A DNA stretch of 45,621 bases from WJMT01 sp964456985 (GCA_964456985.1 CAYWDH010000019.1:1-45621); one strand, 5' to 3'. Positions 23,087 through 32,580 are shown, counted from the stretch's first letter. A program made the numbers and translations. The notes: generated by a model not told the origin, from the sequence alone.

Positions 23087-26000
23087 ATGATTTTTTTAAT
23101 CAAAAAAAGGATGGAAAAAAGGAATTTCTTGCTTTTTTGTTCCGTCAGCATTTTGTTTCTTGTTTTGATTTCACAGGCATACACTCAAACAATAAGTCCT
23201 GATGTATACCGTGTTCTTCGCTACCGATATATAGGACCTCCGGGAAACCGCACATCTGCTGTGGTGGGAGTTCCGGGGGATCTGCTTGTTTATTATATTG
23301 GAGCCGCATCAGGCGGAATATGGAAATCAGCCGATGCAGGAGAGCACTGGGAGCCCATTTTTGATGACCAGAAGGTCCAGTCCATAGGCGCTATAGCCAT
23401 AGCTCCCTCTGATTCGAATGTGCTGTGGGCCGGAACAGGAGAAGCATTTGTCCGGAGCAATATTTCCATTGGAAATGGGGTTTATAAATCTACGGATGCG
23501 GGAAAGACGTGGAAGCATATGGGGCTTGATAAGACCGGAAGAATCGGGAGAGTCTCCATAGATCCGAGAGACCCTGATACTGTTTTCATTGCTGCTATGG
23601 GACATTGTTATGGACCCCAAAAAGAAAGAGGTGTGTTCCGCACAAAAGACGGAGGAAAAACTTGGGAACATGTCCTTTTTGTGGATGAAAACACAGGTTG
23701 TTTTGAAGTAGCTATGGACCCGAATAATCCTCGAATTTTGTTTGCGGGTATGTGGCCTCTTGTTATAAAAACATGGGGAAGAGAAAGCGGTGGCCCAAAT
23801 GGAGGCATCTGGAAATCAACAGATGGAGGGGAGTCTTGGAAGCGTCTTTCAGGACATGGACTTCCGGAACCTCCTATTGGAAAAGTAGGGTTAGCCATAG
23901 CCCCGAGCAACTCTGATGTTGTTTATGCATTGATTGAAACAGGTCATCCCAACAGGGGTGTGTTATGGAGATCTGATGATGGAGGCAGAAATTGGAGGAT
24001 CGCCAGTTATAACAGGATTCTGAATGAAAGGCCGCATTATGCTTCCCGGGTTATGGTCAATCCCGCTGATGAGAATGAGGTGTATTTTGCAGCAAACAGC
24101 CAGAGCCGAACACTAAACGGAGGCTACACCACTGAAACAGTTCCCTGGGGAGGTGACTGTCATGATATGTGGGCTGACCCTAAAAATCCTGATAGGTTGA
24201 TGATAAGCAATGATGGTGGCGCGATGATCACTCTTAACAGAGGAAAATCCTGGAAACGAGTCACTCTTCCCATTGGCCAGATGTATCACGTCGCTGTAGA
24301 TAACCAGTTTCCCTATTATGTTTATGGAGGACGGCAGGATGGAAGCGCCTACAAAGGACCGAGTACCGGATCGTTCAGCAGATGGGGAGCCTATAACTCT
24401 CTTTGGGAAGAGACAGCAGGCGGAGAATGCGGATTTGTGATACCAGATCCAGTCGATCCCGATATAGTCTGGGGGGGAAGCTATAATGCCGATTTTCAAA
24501 GAGCCAATTATAAAACAGGTCATATCAACACAGTTCATGTTTGGCCTGAATCCATATACGGCTCTCATGCATCTGCGGTCAAATACCGTTTCAACTGGAC
24601 CTTTCCTATTCATATATCCCCTAATGACCATAACAGAGTCTATGCCGGAAGTCAGTTTGTGCATATGACAAATGACGGAGGAAAAAGTTGGAAGGTCATA
24701 AGCCCTGACCTCACCACAAATGATGAAAGTAAAATGGGTCCGTCTGGCGGTCTTACCCGGGATAACCTGGCTGTGGAATACGGATGTTGTGTTTTTGCCA
24801 TTGCCGAATCTCCTATTGAAGAAGGATGCATATGGGCCGGGAGCAATGACGGCCTCGTACATGTGACCCGTGATTTTGGGAAAACATGGACGGATGTGAC
24901 AAAAAACATACCTAATCTTCCTGAATGGGGGACGGTAAGTAATATTGAACCTTCAAAACACAGTGCAGGAACAGCTTATGTGACCATAGACTTTCACCAG
25001 ATGAACAACCGGGACCCTTTTGTTTATGTAACAGAGGATTATGGAAAGACTTGGAAATCAATAAGTTCGGATCTGCCAAAAAGTGTTTTCAGCTATGTTC
25101 ATTGGATCAACGAGGACCCTGTGAAAAAAGGACTGCTTTATTTGGGTACAGAAAATTCCATTTATATATCCTTTGACAACGGTCATCACTGGCTTTCCTT
25201 GCAGAACAATCTGCCTTATGCCCCTGTCTCTCATATGGTCGTCCAGAAAGACTTTAATGACCTTGTGGTCGCAACATATGGAAGGGGATTCTGGATTATG
25301 GACGATATTTCTTCTTTACAGCAGTTGAATAAAGAGGTGCTGGAATCCGATATTTATTTTTTCAATCCAAGAAAAGCGTACAGACTGCATAGTCGGGCTG
25401 GGGGCCCTCGAGTCTTTTCTCGTGCCTATATAGATTATTACCTTAAGGAGAAGCAAAATCAAAGTGTTAAAATAGAAATCTATGATGAGGAAGGGGAATT
25501 AGTCAATAAAATAAACGGAACCAATCATCCAGGGATAAACCGGGTGATGTGGAATATGAGTTACTATCCGGCCGAGAGTGCAAAACTCCGCACGAAACCG
25601 CCCGGAAATCCTCATGTAGTGGAGGAAAAAAGATTTCTTGAACTATGGGAAAAAGAGGGCTGGTATCCCATATTGAGCTGGGGCACGGGCGGAGGCTTCA
25701 GAGGTTTTCTAGCGGTTCCCGGAAAATACACTGTTAAACTTGTTCTAGGAGAAAAGGAGTTTGTTCGAGAATTAGATATCCTTAAAGACCCGAATTCAGA
25801 AGGATCCAATGAGGATATCAAGGAACAAGTGAATATGCAGAAGGAAATTAGAAAGGACCTTAACTCTGTCACAGAAATGATCAACAAGATCGAGTGGATG
25901 CGCAAGCAGCTTTATGACCTGAAAACACTGTTGAAAAAAGACAAACAAAAAGACACTGCCATAGAAATTGAGAAATTTGATAAAAAATTGTGCTTGGTTG

Positions 26001-26287
26001 AAGATGAACTCTTCCAGCCCATATTGGCAGAGGGAGATTCAAAATCCTTCAGGTATCCTAATAAATTATACTGCAAGCTGTCAGTTCTGGCAGGAGATTT
26101 GAACAGCAGTGTTGATTTTGCTCCGAACAAACAGCAGCGAGAAGTTCATGCCGTACTGAAAAAAGGACTGGAAGTGCAAAAACAACTTTTCAAAAAGATA
26201 CTTACTGATGATCTGCCTTTATTTAATTTATTCTTAGAAGAGAAGGGATTATCAGGAATCATAGTTCCTGAAAAAGAAGCGATATAG
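23087..26287 (+). CDS. Secreted Asp-box (BNR/sortilin-like) beta-propeller protein
   Basis: This 1066-aa protein has an N-terminal signal segment (about residues 12-33) and at least nine Asp-box repeats of the form S/T-x-D-x-G-x-x-W, such as SADAGEHW, STDAGKTW, TKDGGKTW, SDDGGRNW, TNDGGKSW and TEDYGKTW. They span residues 80-730, consistent with one or two sortilin-like propellers. The last 330 residues contain a beta-rich segment and a charged helical region, possibly coiled-coil. Homologues are frequent in Acidobacteriota and often annotated as glycosyl hydrolases, but the repeats alone do not prove sialidase or hydrolase activity. AGGAGG lies 7 nt before the start. A strong terminator follows. 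Confidence 0.85.
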   Translation: MIFLIKKRMEKRNFLLFCSVSILFLVLISQAYTQTISPDVYRVLRYRYIGPPGNRTSAVVGVPGDLLVYYIGAASGGIWKSADAGEHWEPIFDDQKVQSIGAIAIAPSDSNVLWAGTGEAFVRSNISIGNGVYKSTDAGKTWKHMGLDKTGRIGRVSIDPRDPDTVFIAAMGHCYGPQKERGVFRTKDGGKTWEHVLFVDENTGCFEVAMDPNNPRILFAGMWPLVIKTWGRESGGPNGGIWKSTDGGESWKRLSGHGLPEPPIGKVGLAIAPSNSDVVYALIETGHPNRGVLWRSDDGGRNWRIASYNRILNERPHYASRVMVNPADENEVYFAANSQSRTLNGGYTTETVPWGGDCHDMWADPKNPDRLMISNDGGAMITLNRGKSWKRVTLPIGQMYHVAVDNQFPYYVYGGRQDGSAYKGPSTGSFSRWGAYNSLWEETAGGECGFVIPDPVDPDIVWGGSYNADFQRANYKTGHINTVHVWPESIYGSHASAVKYRFNWTFPIHISPNDHNRVYAGSQFVHMTNDGGKSWKVISPDLTTNDESKMGPSGGLTRDNLAVEYGCCVFAIAESPIEEGCIWAGSNDGLVHVTRDFGKTWTDVTKNIPNLPEWGTVSNIEPSKHSAGTAYVTIDFHQMNNRDPFVYVTEDYGKTWKSISSDLPKSVFSYVHWINEDPVKKGLLYLGTENSIYISFDNGHHWLSLQNNLPYAPVSHMVVQKDFNDLVVATYGRGFWIMDDISSLQQLNKEVLESDIYFFNPRKAYRLHSRAGGPRVFSRAYIDYYLKEKQNQSVKIEIYDEEGELVNKINGTNHPGINRVMWNMSYYPAESAKLRTKPPGNPHVVEEKRFLELWEKEGWYPILSWGTGGGFRGFLAVPGKYTVKLVLGEKEFVRELDILKDPNSEGSNEDIKEQVNMQKEIRKDLNSVTEMINKIEWMRKQLYDLKTLLKKDKQKDTAIEIEKFDKKLCLVEDELFQPILAEGDSKSFRYPNKLYCKLSVLAGDLNSSVDFAPNKQQREVHAVLKKGLEVQKQLFKKILTDDLPLFNLFLEEKGLSGIIVPEKEAI

Positions 26288-26301
26288 GACAGAAGATTCA
26301 A

Positions 26302-26334
26302 GCCGTCTGGGAAATAAATCCCAGGCGGCTTTTT
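26302..26334 (+). terminator. Rho-independent terminator after the propeller gene
   Basis: An 11-bp stem (GCCGTCTGGGA with TCCCAGGCGGC, one G-U pair) has a 6-nt AATAAA loop and is followed by TTTTT, 15 nt past the stop codon. Confidence 0.9.
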
Positions 26335-26505
26335 ATTTTTTTCATTTTGCAGAGCGCTAGCCGACTAAATAAGTGAGAAATCTTTGGAATGATACAATGA
26401 AACAGGGTAAGAACCAAAGACTTGACATTAGCCACAACAAGAAGTATCTTTTAATAAGAAAAGCTCAATATATAGTGGATAATTCAGGGATGCAGTGTTA
26501 AGGTC

Positions 26506-26856
26506 ATGAGAGTAGAACGAAGAAAATATTTTCGTTTCGGATGCAGTTGTTATGGTGAAGCAAGATTCGAGAACAGCTCAATTGAAAAAATTTCTGTAAA
26601 GAACATATCCTCAGAAGGACTGAAGATCATAGCGGGGCGAAGGACATTATCGGTCGGAGATCAGGTAGAGGTCCGGCTTGATATACCGGGAGAAAGGATC
26701 CCTCCTTTTGTCTCAGGACAGGTCCGATGGGTGAGTTCAGATGAAGAGAGTACGGAATTAGGTGTTCATTTAAGTAAACTGGACAAGGATACAAAAAGAG
26801 AGCTCGTAGATTACGGATTTACTGCCTGGCAAGACTGTATGCTGACCAAACATTAG
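26506..26856 (+). CDS. PilZ domain protein, probable cyclic di-GMP receptor
   Basis: This 116-aa protein is a single PilZ domain. It has the arginine motif RxxxR in ERRKYFRF (Arg6, Arg10) and the second motif NISSEGL (about residues 33-39). Both contact cyclic di-GMP in characterised members, so ligand binding is plausible. The barrel continues through VSGQVRWVSSDEESTELGV. It has no output domain and must act on a partner. Its closest neighbour is an exported Fam20-like kinase 100 nt downstream on the same strand; the two could be co-transcribed, although a -10-like box lies between them. Confidence 0.88.
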   Translation: MRVERRKYFRFGCSCYGEARFENSSIEKISVKNISSEGLKIIAGRRTLSVGDQVEVRLDIPGERIPPFVSGQVRWVSSDEESTELGVHLSKLDKDTKRELVDYGFTAWQDCMLTKH

Positions 26857-26863
26857 CCTTTTA

Positions 26864-26952
26864 TCCCCTAACACATAGTCTTTTTTTATGGTATAATCGA
26901 ATCAAATCATAAAACAATCCTTTCTTATAAAATGACACAAAATGTTAGGGGA
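26864..26952 (+). promoter_or_regulatory. Long-range inverted repeat covering the ribosome binding site of the Fam20-like gene
   Basis: TCCCCTAACA (26864-26873), just after the PilZ stop codon, is perfectly complementary to TGTTAGGGGA (26943-26952), which contains the AGGGG ribosome binding site 6 nt before the Fam20-like start. A TATAAT box (26892-26897) sits between the arms. A read-through transcript could hide the site; one started at the internal box could not. Confidence 0.4.
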
Positions 26953-26957
26953 AAAAG

Positions 26958-27779
26958 ATGAGGATTAAAAAAATTTTTATTCTTTCTGTAGTCATAATGA
27001 CAGGCCTTTTGTTGTATGCGGGGCCTCAGCTGGATACTGACATAGTGAAAGACAGAGGAAAGTGGGAAGTCTTTCTCAAATCAGCAGACATTGTCAGCCA
27101 TGAAGACATCGGGGAAGGGATAACCAAACCGAAAAAACTGTTTTTGAGACTCGGTACAACAGAAGAAATGGGAGTATGGAAGAATCCGACAGGAATCCAA
27201 AAGGGATTTAAGGATGAATGGAGATATGAGATCGCTGCCTATAAAATGGACAAATTATTGGGATTGGGAATGGTCCCGCCCACTGTGGAAAGAAAATTCA
27301 GGGGGAGGAAAGGATCTCTTCAGTTATGGATAGATCTGGAGACGAATGAACTTGAGAGGATGACAAATGGAATCGAAATCCCGGATGAGAAAAAAGACGA
27401 ATGGCAAAAATCCCTTTATCTTGCAAGAGCTTTTGACAGTTTGATAGGCAACATAGACAGAACCCAGCAGAACATAAGGTATACCAAAGACTGGCGACTT
27501 ATATTGATAGACCATTCACGGTCTTTTCGGACAAAGAGAATCTATACGGACCAGCTCATCTATGGAAAACATGGACTGAGAAGCAATCTGTTGTTTTCAA
27601 CCCTCCCCAAAAAATTCGTTGAGGCTGTGAAGGTTTTAAACTATGACAGTATTAAGACAGCGGTAGGGGATTATTTGGGTTATTATGAGATTGAGGCTGT
27701 GCTGGCAAGAAAAAAACTGCTTCTCAAAGAACTGAAGGAAATGATAAAGGAAAGAGGAGAGGGAGCCGTCCTTTATTAG
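26958..27779 (+). CDS. Exported Fam20-like kinase, copy A
   Basis: This 273-aa protein starts with a signal peptide (residues 1-21). It resembles the Fam20 secretory-pathway kinases of animals. Lys75 in MGVWKNP suits the ATP-binding lysine. YEIAAYKMDKLLGLGMVPP (Glu91) parallels the Fam20 segment that contains EIAAFHLDR and VPP. SLIGNIDRTQQN (Asp167, Arg168, Asn172) suits the catalytic loop. LILIDHSRSF (Asp185) suits the metal-binding Asp, which in Fam20C lies in DNGRGF. All key positions are kept, so it should be an active kinase in the periplasm or on the surface. The substrate may be a protein or a sugar. Two paralogues lie at 36241-38062 and share the same C-terminal EIEAVLxRK...VLY pattern. 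Confidence 0.7.
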   Translation: MRIKKIFILSVVIMTGLLLYAGPQLDTDIVKDRGKWEVFLKSADIVSHEDIGEGITKPKKLFLRLGTTEEMGVWKNPTGIQKGFKDEWRYEIAAYKMDKLLGLGMVPPTVERKFRGRKGSLQLWIDLETNELERMTNGIEIPDEKKDEWQKSLYLARAFDSLIGNIDRTQQNIRYTKDWRLILIDHSRSFRTKRIYTDQLIYGKHGLRSNLLFSTLPKKFVEAVKVLNYDSIKTAVGDYLGYYEIEAVLARKKLLLKELKEMIKERGEGAVLY

Positions 27780-27810
27780 CTGCGTTCGTGTTGTCCGCTA
27801 TCACCATCCA

Positions 27811-27839
27811 TTGACATAAAGCGGATGAAGTTGTATAAA
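27811..27839 (+). promoter_or_regulatory. Sigma-70-type promoter of the ABC/GldG-like operon
   Basis: A perfect TTGACA (27811-27816) and TATAAA (27834-27839) are spaced by 17 bp, about 60 nt before the ABC ATPase start. The -35 box is bracketed by TCCGCT (27794-27799) and AGCGGA (27820-27825), an inverted pair that could be an operator. Confidence 0.72.
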
Positions 27840-27899
27840 AATTAACTTGATAAGCAAGAATTTAATCAGAATTTCTTGGATTAACCAATGGAGAGACAG

Positions 27900-28616
27900 A
27901 TGATAAAAATAAAAAACTTGACTAAATATTACGGTGATTTATGTGCTGTGGACAATGTGAGTTTTGATATCCAAAAGGGTGAAATACTGGCGCTTTTAGG
28001 ACCTAACGGGGCGGGAAAGACAACCATATACAGGATTATCACCGGGTATTTAAAGCCGACTCGCGGTAATATAGAGGTCATGAATTACAATATATACGAT
28101 AATATGATGGAAATAAAAAGAAGAATAGGCTATCTCCCTGAAGCAGCTCCTATTTATAAAGACCTGCTGGTCTATGATTATCTGGATTTTGTGGCTGATA
28201 TAAGAGGCATAGAAAAAGACAAAAAACTCGATCATATAAAAAGTCTCGGGGATCTCTGCGGATTGAACGACGTCATGCATATGACTGTTCATGAACTGTC
28301 CAAAGGATACAGACAGAGAGTAGGGATCGCTCATGCGTTGATGGGAGACCCTGAAATCCTGGTTTTGGATGAACCGACAGCTGGATTGGATCCCAATCAG
28401 ATCGTGGAGACGAGAGAAATCATCAAAAGGATAGGAAAGAAGAAAACCATTATTTACTCCACTCATATTCTGAGTGAAGCAGAAGCGACTTGTGACAGGA
28501 TCGTGATTATCGACAAAGGGAAGATAGTAGCTGATGATACTTTGGATGGATTGAGAAAATCTTTGAAGGAAGAATCATTTGAAAATATTTTCATGAAATT
28601 AACCAAAGGGAATTAA
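27900..28616 (+). CDS. ABC transporter ATP-binding protein, GldA-like
   Basis: The ATPase has Walker A GPNGAGKT, the signature LSKGYRQR, Walker B ILVLDEPTAGLDP and the switch histidine in STHILSEAE, so it should hydrolyse ATP. The sequence resembles the GldA/NatA/CcmA-type exporters. I chose ATG at 27900 because GGAGAG lies about 5 nt upstream; an in-frame ATG at 27888 lacks such a site. It is followed one base later by a permease gene and then by GldG-like and DUF4340-like genes, an arrangement shared with gliding-type (Gld) ABC systems. A strong promoter precedes it. Confidence 0.9.
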   Translation: MIKIKNLTKYYGDLCAVDNVSFDIQKGEILALLGPNGAGKTTIYRIITGYLKPTRGNIEVMNYNIYDNMMEIKRRIGYLPEAAPIYKDLLVYDYLDFVADIRGIEKDKKLDHIKSLGDLCGLNDVMHMTVHELSKGYRQRVGIAHALMGDPEILVLDEPTAGLDPNQIVETREIIKRIGKKKTIIYSTHILSEAEATCDRIVIIDKGKIVADDTLDGLRKSLKEESFENIFMKLTKGN

Positions 28617-28617
28617 A

Positions 28618-29325
28618 ATGCAAAACATCAAACATATTTTCCGGAAAGAGTTTAAGACATATTTTATCTCTCCTATTGCTTATATCGTTATCTCAGTTTT
28701 TCTTATCATCATAGGGTGGCTGTTTTTTTCCACTTTTTTTCTTGAAAAACAGGCGAGCCTGACTAAATTCTTTTCCCTTCTTCCGATTACTTTTGCGTTC
28801 ATTATCCCGGCAGTGACTATGCGTCTGTTTTCTGAGGAAATCAATGTTGGGTCCTATGAGCTGCTTATCACTCTTCCTTTATCATTTAGAGAGATTATTT
28901 TGGGAAAGTTTTTTGCGGCGGTGGCATTTATAGCCATAATGCTGAGCCCTACTTTGCTGTACGCTGTTTCGACTTCTTTAATCGGAGATCTGGATTGGGG
29001 GCCTGTTATAGGCGGGTATTTCGGAGCCATTCTTTTAGGCGCCAGTTTTAGCGCGGTCGGGCTGCTTGCATCGTCGTTCACAAGAAATCAGGTAGTAGCC
29101 TTTATTATAGGAATGGCCATTTGTTTCAGCCTCACTTTATTGATCGATTTTGTTTTATTTTTTATTCCTAATGTTTTTATAGGCTTTTTTCAATATCTCA
29201 GTGCTAACTATCACTTTCAAAACATAGCCAAAGGAGTCCTTGACTTAAGAGATATTATCTATTTTCTCTCGCTTTCATTCGTTGCCCTGTATGCAACAAA
29301 TTTGGTCATTGAAGAAAAGAAATGA
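28618..29325 (+). CDS. ABC-2 type permease, GldF-like
   Basis: This 235-aa protein is an integral membrane protein with about six hydrophobic helices. The N-terminal FRKEFKTYFISPIAYIVISVF is typical of ABC-2/GldF permeases, and PAVTMRLFSEEINVGSYELL plus LPLSFREIILGKFFAA are family segments. It should form the membrane channel for the GldA-like ATPase encoded one base upstream. GldF of Bacteroidetes is linked to gliding, but homologues occur widely in non-gliders, so motility should not be assumed. Its 3' end precedes the start of the GldG-like gene by ten bases. Confidence 0.88.
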   Translation: MQNIKHIFRKEFKTYFISPIAYIVISVFLIIIGWLFFSTFFLEKQASLTKFFSLLPITFAFIIPAVTMRLFSEEINVGSYELLITLPLSFREIILGKFFAAVAFIAIMLSPTLLYAVSTSLIGDLDWGPVIGGYFGAILLGASFSAVGLLASSFTRNQVVAFIIGMAICFSLTLLIDFVLFFIPNVFIGFFQYLSANYHFQNIAKGVLDLRDIIYFLSLSFVALYATNLVIEEKK

Positions 29326-29335
29326 GGAGTTCGGA

Positions 29336-31534
29336 ATGGAAAAAGTAAAAAACAAATCTCATTATTACAAATTTGGACTGTATTTCATAATTACTTTACT
29401 CATTAACCTGGTCGCTTTGAAATTTTTCTTTAGAATGGATCTGACAGAAAACCATCTTTATTCTTTATCCAAAGCCAGCAAGCAAGCCGTATCTACACTT
29501 AGAGAGCCTCTAACGATAAATGTGTTTTTTTCAAAGAATCTTCCTGCGCCGTATAATACGATTGAATCTTATCTTCATGACCTTTTAGATGCCTATTCTC
29601 TTTATGCCAATGATTATCTCAGCTATCGTTTTTTTGATGTAACAGCAAAAGAAGGAGATTTGAGTGAACAAGCGGAAGAAAACCGCAGAAAAGCCCAGGA
29701 TTACGGCATATACCCGGTTAGTGTCCAGAAAATAGAACAGGATGAGGCAAAACTGCAGAGGGCTTATATGGGGATGGTCTTTATACACGGTGACATTACG
29801 GAGAAGATACCTGCAGTGACATCTACAGAAAAGTTAGAGTACAGAATCACAACCACCATACAAAAGATGAACCATAAAATATCTTCTCTTCTTAATCTTG
29901 ATGAAAAGATCAAAGTCAATCTTGTAAAATCATCTTCCCTGAATAATATAGCCGGAGAAGTAAACCTGGAAGGACTTGATTCCATTACCGGTGAAATGAA
30001 TGATATTGTGTCTGAACTCAATACAAAACTGTATAACCAATTAGAACTCGTATATATTGACCCGAGTACTGATGAGATTTCCGAAGAGAAATTAAAGAGA
30101 TATGAACGGTTCATGCTGCAGTGGCCTGAAATAGAGGGTTCGGAGGGACAGAAAATCAAAGCAGGACAGGGAATGGCGGCCATAGGGATTGAATACAAAG
30201 ACCGCTCTGTAGAAAGGTCTTTGTTAGACAGAAGCCTTAACCTCACCAGCAGGGGTTTGGAAGAACAGTTTTCTTTGATAGAAAAGGATAATATAAAGGC
30301 TTTTATTGAAGAAAATGTGGACAATGTGATCAATATTCATGAAGAAATCGGATATTTGACCTCCCATTCCACATTAGCTCTATCTTATTCTCTCCCACCC
30401 CAACTTCAGGGAATGCAGCAGCAGACAGGTTCCTTGAATAATTTCAATTCGCTGATCGGAGATAATTATTCTGTTAACAGGATTGACTTAAAGAGCGAAG
30501 AGATTCCGGAAAGCATTGACACTCTTATCATAGCAGGGCCAAAGGAGACATTTTCGGACTGGGAGCTTTTTCAGATCGATCAGTTTCTTATGAAAGGGAA
30601 ATCTTTAGCTCTTTTTATCGATTCTTTTGAACAAACCCAGCAGGGACAAAACCAGATGTACGGGATGCAACAGCCGCTCTATATGCCGGTTAACACAGGA
30701 TTAGGAAAATTATTGGATCATTACGGACTAAAAGTAGAAAAGTCATATGTTCTTGACGAAAGCTGCTATGTAAGCAGGGATCAGAGAATGGGAGAGACTC
30801 CCATTTATTTTGCTCCTGTAATAAAAAGTGAAAATATCAATCATAAGCTTAATTTCTTAAAAAACATCAAAGAGCTCATAATGATACAGGTGTCTCCATT
30901 ATCATCAAATGAGAAAAGAATCAAAGAAAGTGATATTAAGTTGAATACAGTGATTTCGAGTTCAAGACGGTCCTGGACTATGTCCGGGCAAATCAATTTG
31001 AATCCCATGCTTTTGAGACCACCTGCAGACGATGAATCCATGAAGAGTTTTCCTTTGGCTTATCTTGCGGAAGGCAGTTTTTTTAGCTATTTTTCTGATA
31101 AAGAGATTCCTGAAAAACCAAAGGAAGAGGGCGATGAGGACGAGGACGAACAAGTCAAAGAAGAAACGAAGGAAACACCCTTCAAAACAGAAAAAGAAGT
31201 CATTAAACAAGGAAGACCGGGAAAGATATTTTTAATCGGGTCATCTGAAATATTGAAGGACAATCTGCTCGACGAAAACGGAGAATCTCCCAATGCACAG
31301 TATATTCTGAATATCATTGATTATTTAAACAACAGGGAAGACATTGCTGTTATGAGGAGTAAAAACCAGAAGTTTAATCCCTTGAAAGATACAAAGCCGA
31401 TCACACGGAGTTTTATAAAGGTCTTTAATATTGCAGGTCTTCCTGCGTTGTTCATAATGATAGGGATTATGGTTTGGGTCAGACGGAAAGCCAGGCGAAA
31501 AATGATAAAAGCTGTTTTTACAAAACAAAAATAG
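29336..31534 (+). CDS. GldG-like membrane protein of an ABC system
   Basis: The protein has one N-terminal membrane helix followed by the family segment FFRMDLTENHLYSLSKASK. A long extracytoplasmic region holds two ABC-associated domains, with PLTINVFFSKNLPAPY and DTLIIAGPKETFSDWELFQI. An acidic stretch EEGDEDEDEQVKEETKE comes late, and a final helix ends at RRKARRKM. This layout matches GldG/DUF7088-type proteins, which partner the GldA/GldF pair. I chose ATG at 29336 because GAGGAG lies 7 nt upstream; the longer frame from 29282 would overlap the permease gene by 44 nt without a ribosome binding site. The substrate is unknown. Confidence 0.85.
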   Translation: MEKVKNKSHYYKFGLYFIITLLINLVALKFFFRMDLTENHLYSLSKASKQAVSTLREPLTINVFFSKNLPAPYNTIESYLHDLLDAYSLYANDYLSYRFFDVTAKEGDLSEQAEENRRKAQDYGIYPVSVQKIEQDEAKLQRAYMGMVFIHGDITEKIPAVTSTEKLEYRITTTIQKMNHKISSLLNLDEKIKVNLVKSSSLNNIAGEVNLEGLDSITGEMNDIVSELNTKLYNQLELVYIDPSTDEISEEKLKRYERFMLQWPEIEGSEGQKIKAGQGMAAIGIEYKDRSVERSLLDRSLNLTSRGLEEQFSLIEKDNIKAFIEENVDNVINIHEEIGYLTSHSTLALSYSLPPQLQGMQQQTGSLNNFNSLIGDNYSVNRIDLKSEEIPESIDTLIIAGPKETFSDWELFQIDQFLMKGKSLALFIDSFEQTQQGQNQMYGMQQPLYMPVNTGLGKLLDHYGLKVEKSYVLDESCYVSRDQRMGETPIYFAPVIKSENINHKLNFLKNIKELIMIQVSPLSSNEKRIKESDIKLNTVISSSRRSWTMSGQINLNPMLLRPPADDESMKSFPLAYLAEGSFFSYFSDKEIPEKPKEEGDEDEDEQVKEETKETPFKTEKEVIKQGRPGKIFLIGSSEILKDNLLDENGESPNAQYILNIIDYLNNREDIAVMRSKNQKFNPLKDTKPITRSFIKVFNIAGLPALFIMIGIMVWVRRKARRKMIKAVFTKQK

Positions 31535-31550
31535 CAGCCGGAGGAGATCA

Positions 31551-32516
31551 ATGAAAAGACAAAAAGAATATATGGTATTGATTGCTGTTATCCTTATTTT
31601 GGTCGTGGTCCTAATTATCAGCACCGGCAGAAATAAAATGTCCTATAAACTACCCAAGCTTGACAAAATCGATACAGATGCTGTGACTCAAATTGAAATC
31701 AATAAGGGGGATGAGTCCATTTTGCTTGAAAGGAACCAGGGTGACTGGTTGATAATGCCAGAGGAGTTTATCGCTGATCATAATAAGGTGGATGATATGC
31801 TGGATGTGATTGGAAATCTCACATTGACTGAACTGGTTTCGGATAAGGAGAATTATGAAAGATACGAACTTGACAAAGAAAAAAGGATTCATATAAAAGC
31901 TTTTGACAAAGAAAACATACTCAGGGAATTTTATATAGGCAAGGTATCTTCTACATACAGTCATACCTATGTATTGATGGCGGATGATACAAACGTCTAT
32001 AACGCCAATGAATCATTTAGAAGTACTTTTGAACAGAATGAATCAGGGCTTAGAGATAAGTCTGTTATGGAATTCATAACAGAGGAAATAACAGGATTGG
32101 TATTAAAAGGTGAATTTGGGACTCTTGAGCTTAGGAGAGATATTATTCCGGCTTCGCCTGATCAAGAACAGGAAGAGCCGGAAACAAGTACAGGGGAAGA
32201 AGAGGCGTGGCTGACACAGACTGGGAAAAAAGCCGACAAGAGCGAGATTGATACCCTGTTATCAAAATTGTCTGCTTTGAACTGTGATTCTTTTCTTGAT
32301 GAAAAGGAAAAAGAAAGCCTGGAGAGTCCTGTATATACTCTTACGGCAAAAGGCGCTAAAGACTATGAACTGAAGATCTATGAAAAAGGAGAAGCTGAGG
32401 AAGAATACCGCGCTGTTTCGTCTGAAAATAAGTATCCTTTTTTGCTTACTAAATGGACAGCAGAGAGCCTTATGAAGAAACCAGAAGACTTACTAAAGGA
32501 AGAGGATGAGGATTGA
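31551..32516 (+). CDS. DUF4340-like membrane-anchored protein
   Basis: This 321-aa protein has an N-terminal anchor helix (about residues 7-23) and an extracytoplasmic beta-rich body. The segments VTQIEINKGDESILLERNQGDWLI and YELDKEKRIHIKAF match the repeated pattern of DUF4340, in which residues near a substrate probe are compared across two or more similar domains. It commonly follows GldG-like genes, as it does here with a 16-nt gap and a GGAGGAG ribosome binding site. It is therefore probably a subunit of the same ABC machine. An acidic linker (PDQEQEEPETSTGEEE) sits in the middle. Confidence 0.8.
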   Translation: MKRQKEYMVLIAVILILVVVLIISTGRNKMSYKLPKLDKIDTDAVTQIEINKGDESILLERNQGDWLIMPEEFIADHNKVDDMLDVIGNLTLTELVSDKENYERYELDKEKRIHIKAFDKENILREFYIGKVSSTYSHTYVLMADDTNVYNANESFRSTFEQNESGLRDKSVMEFITEEITGLVLKGEFGTLELRRDIIPASPDQEQEEPETSTGEEEAWLTQTGKKADKSEIDTLLSKLSALNCDSFLDEKEKESLESPVYTLTAKGAKDYELKIYEKGEAEEEYRAVSSENKYPFLLTKWTAESLMKKPEDLLKEEDED

Positions 32517-32580
32517 TTTGTGTTTTCTGTGAAACTATGATGTCATCTGAATGATCTGCTAAAGATGAGAGGGGCATGGA

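Noticed and set aside
24113..24862. 249-aa open frame antisense to the Asp-box propeller gene
   Set aside because: It lies wholly inside a clearly coding gene and has no recognisable domain; long shadow frames are expected there.
27900..29325. Calling the GldA/GldF-like genes evidence of gliding motility
   Set aside because: Homologous ABC systems are common in non-gliding bacteria, and no other gliding genes are present in the window.
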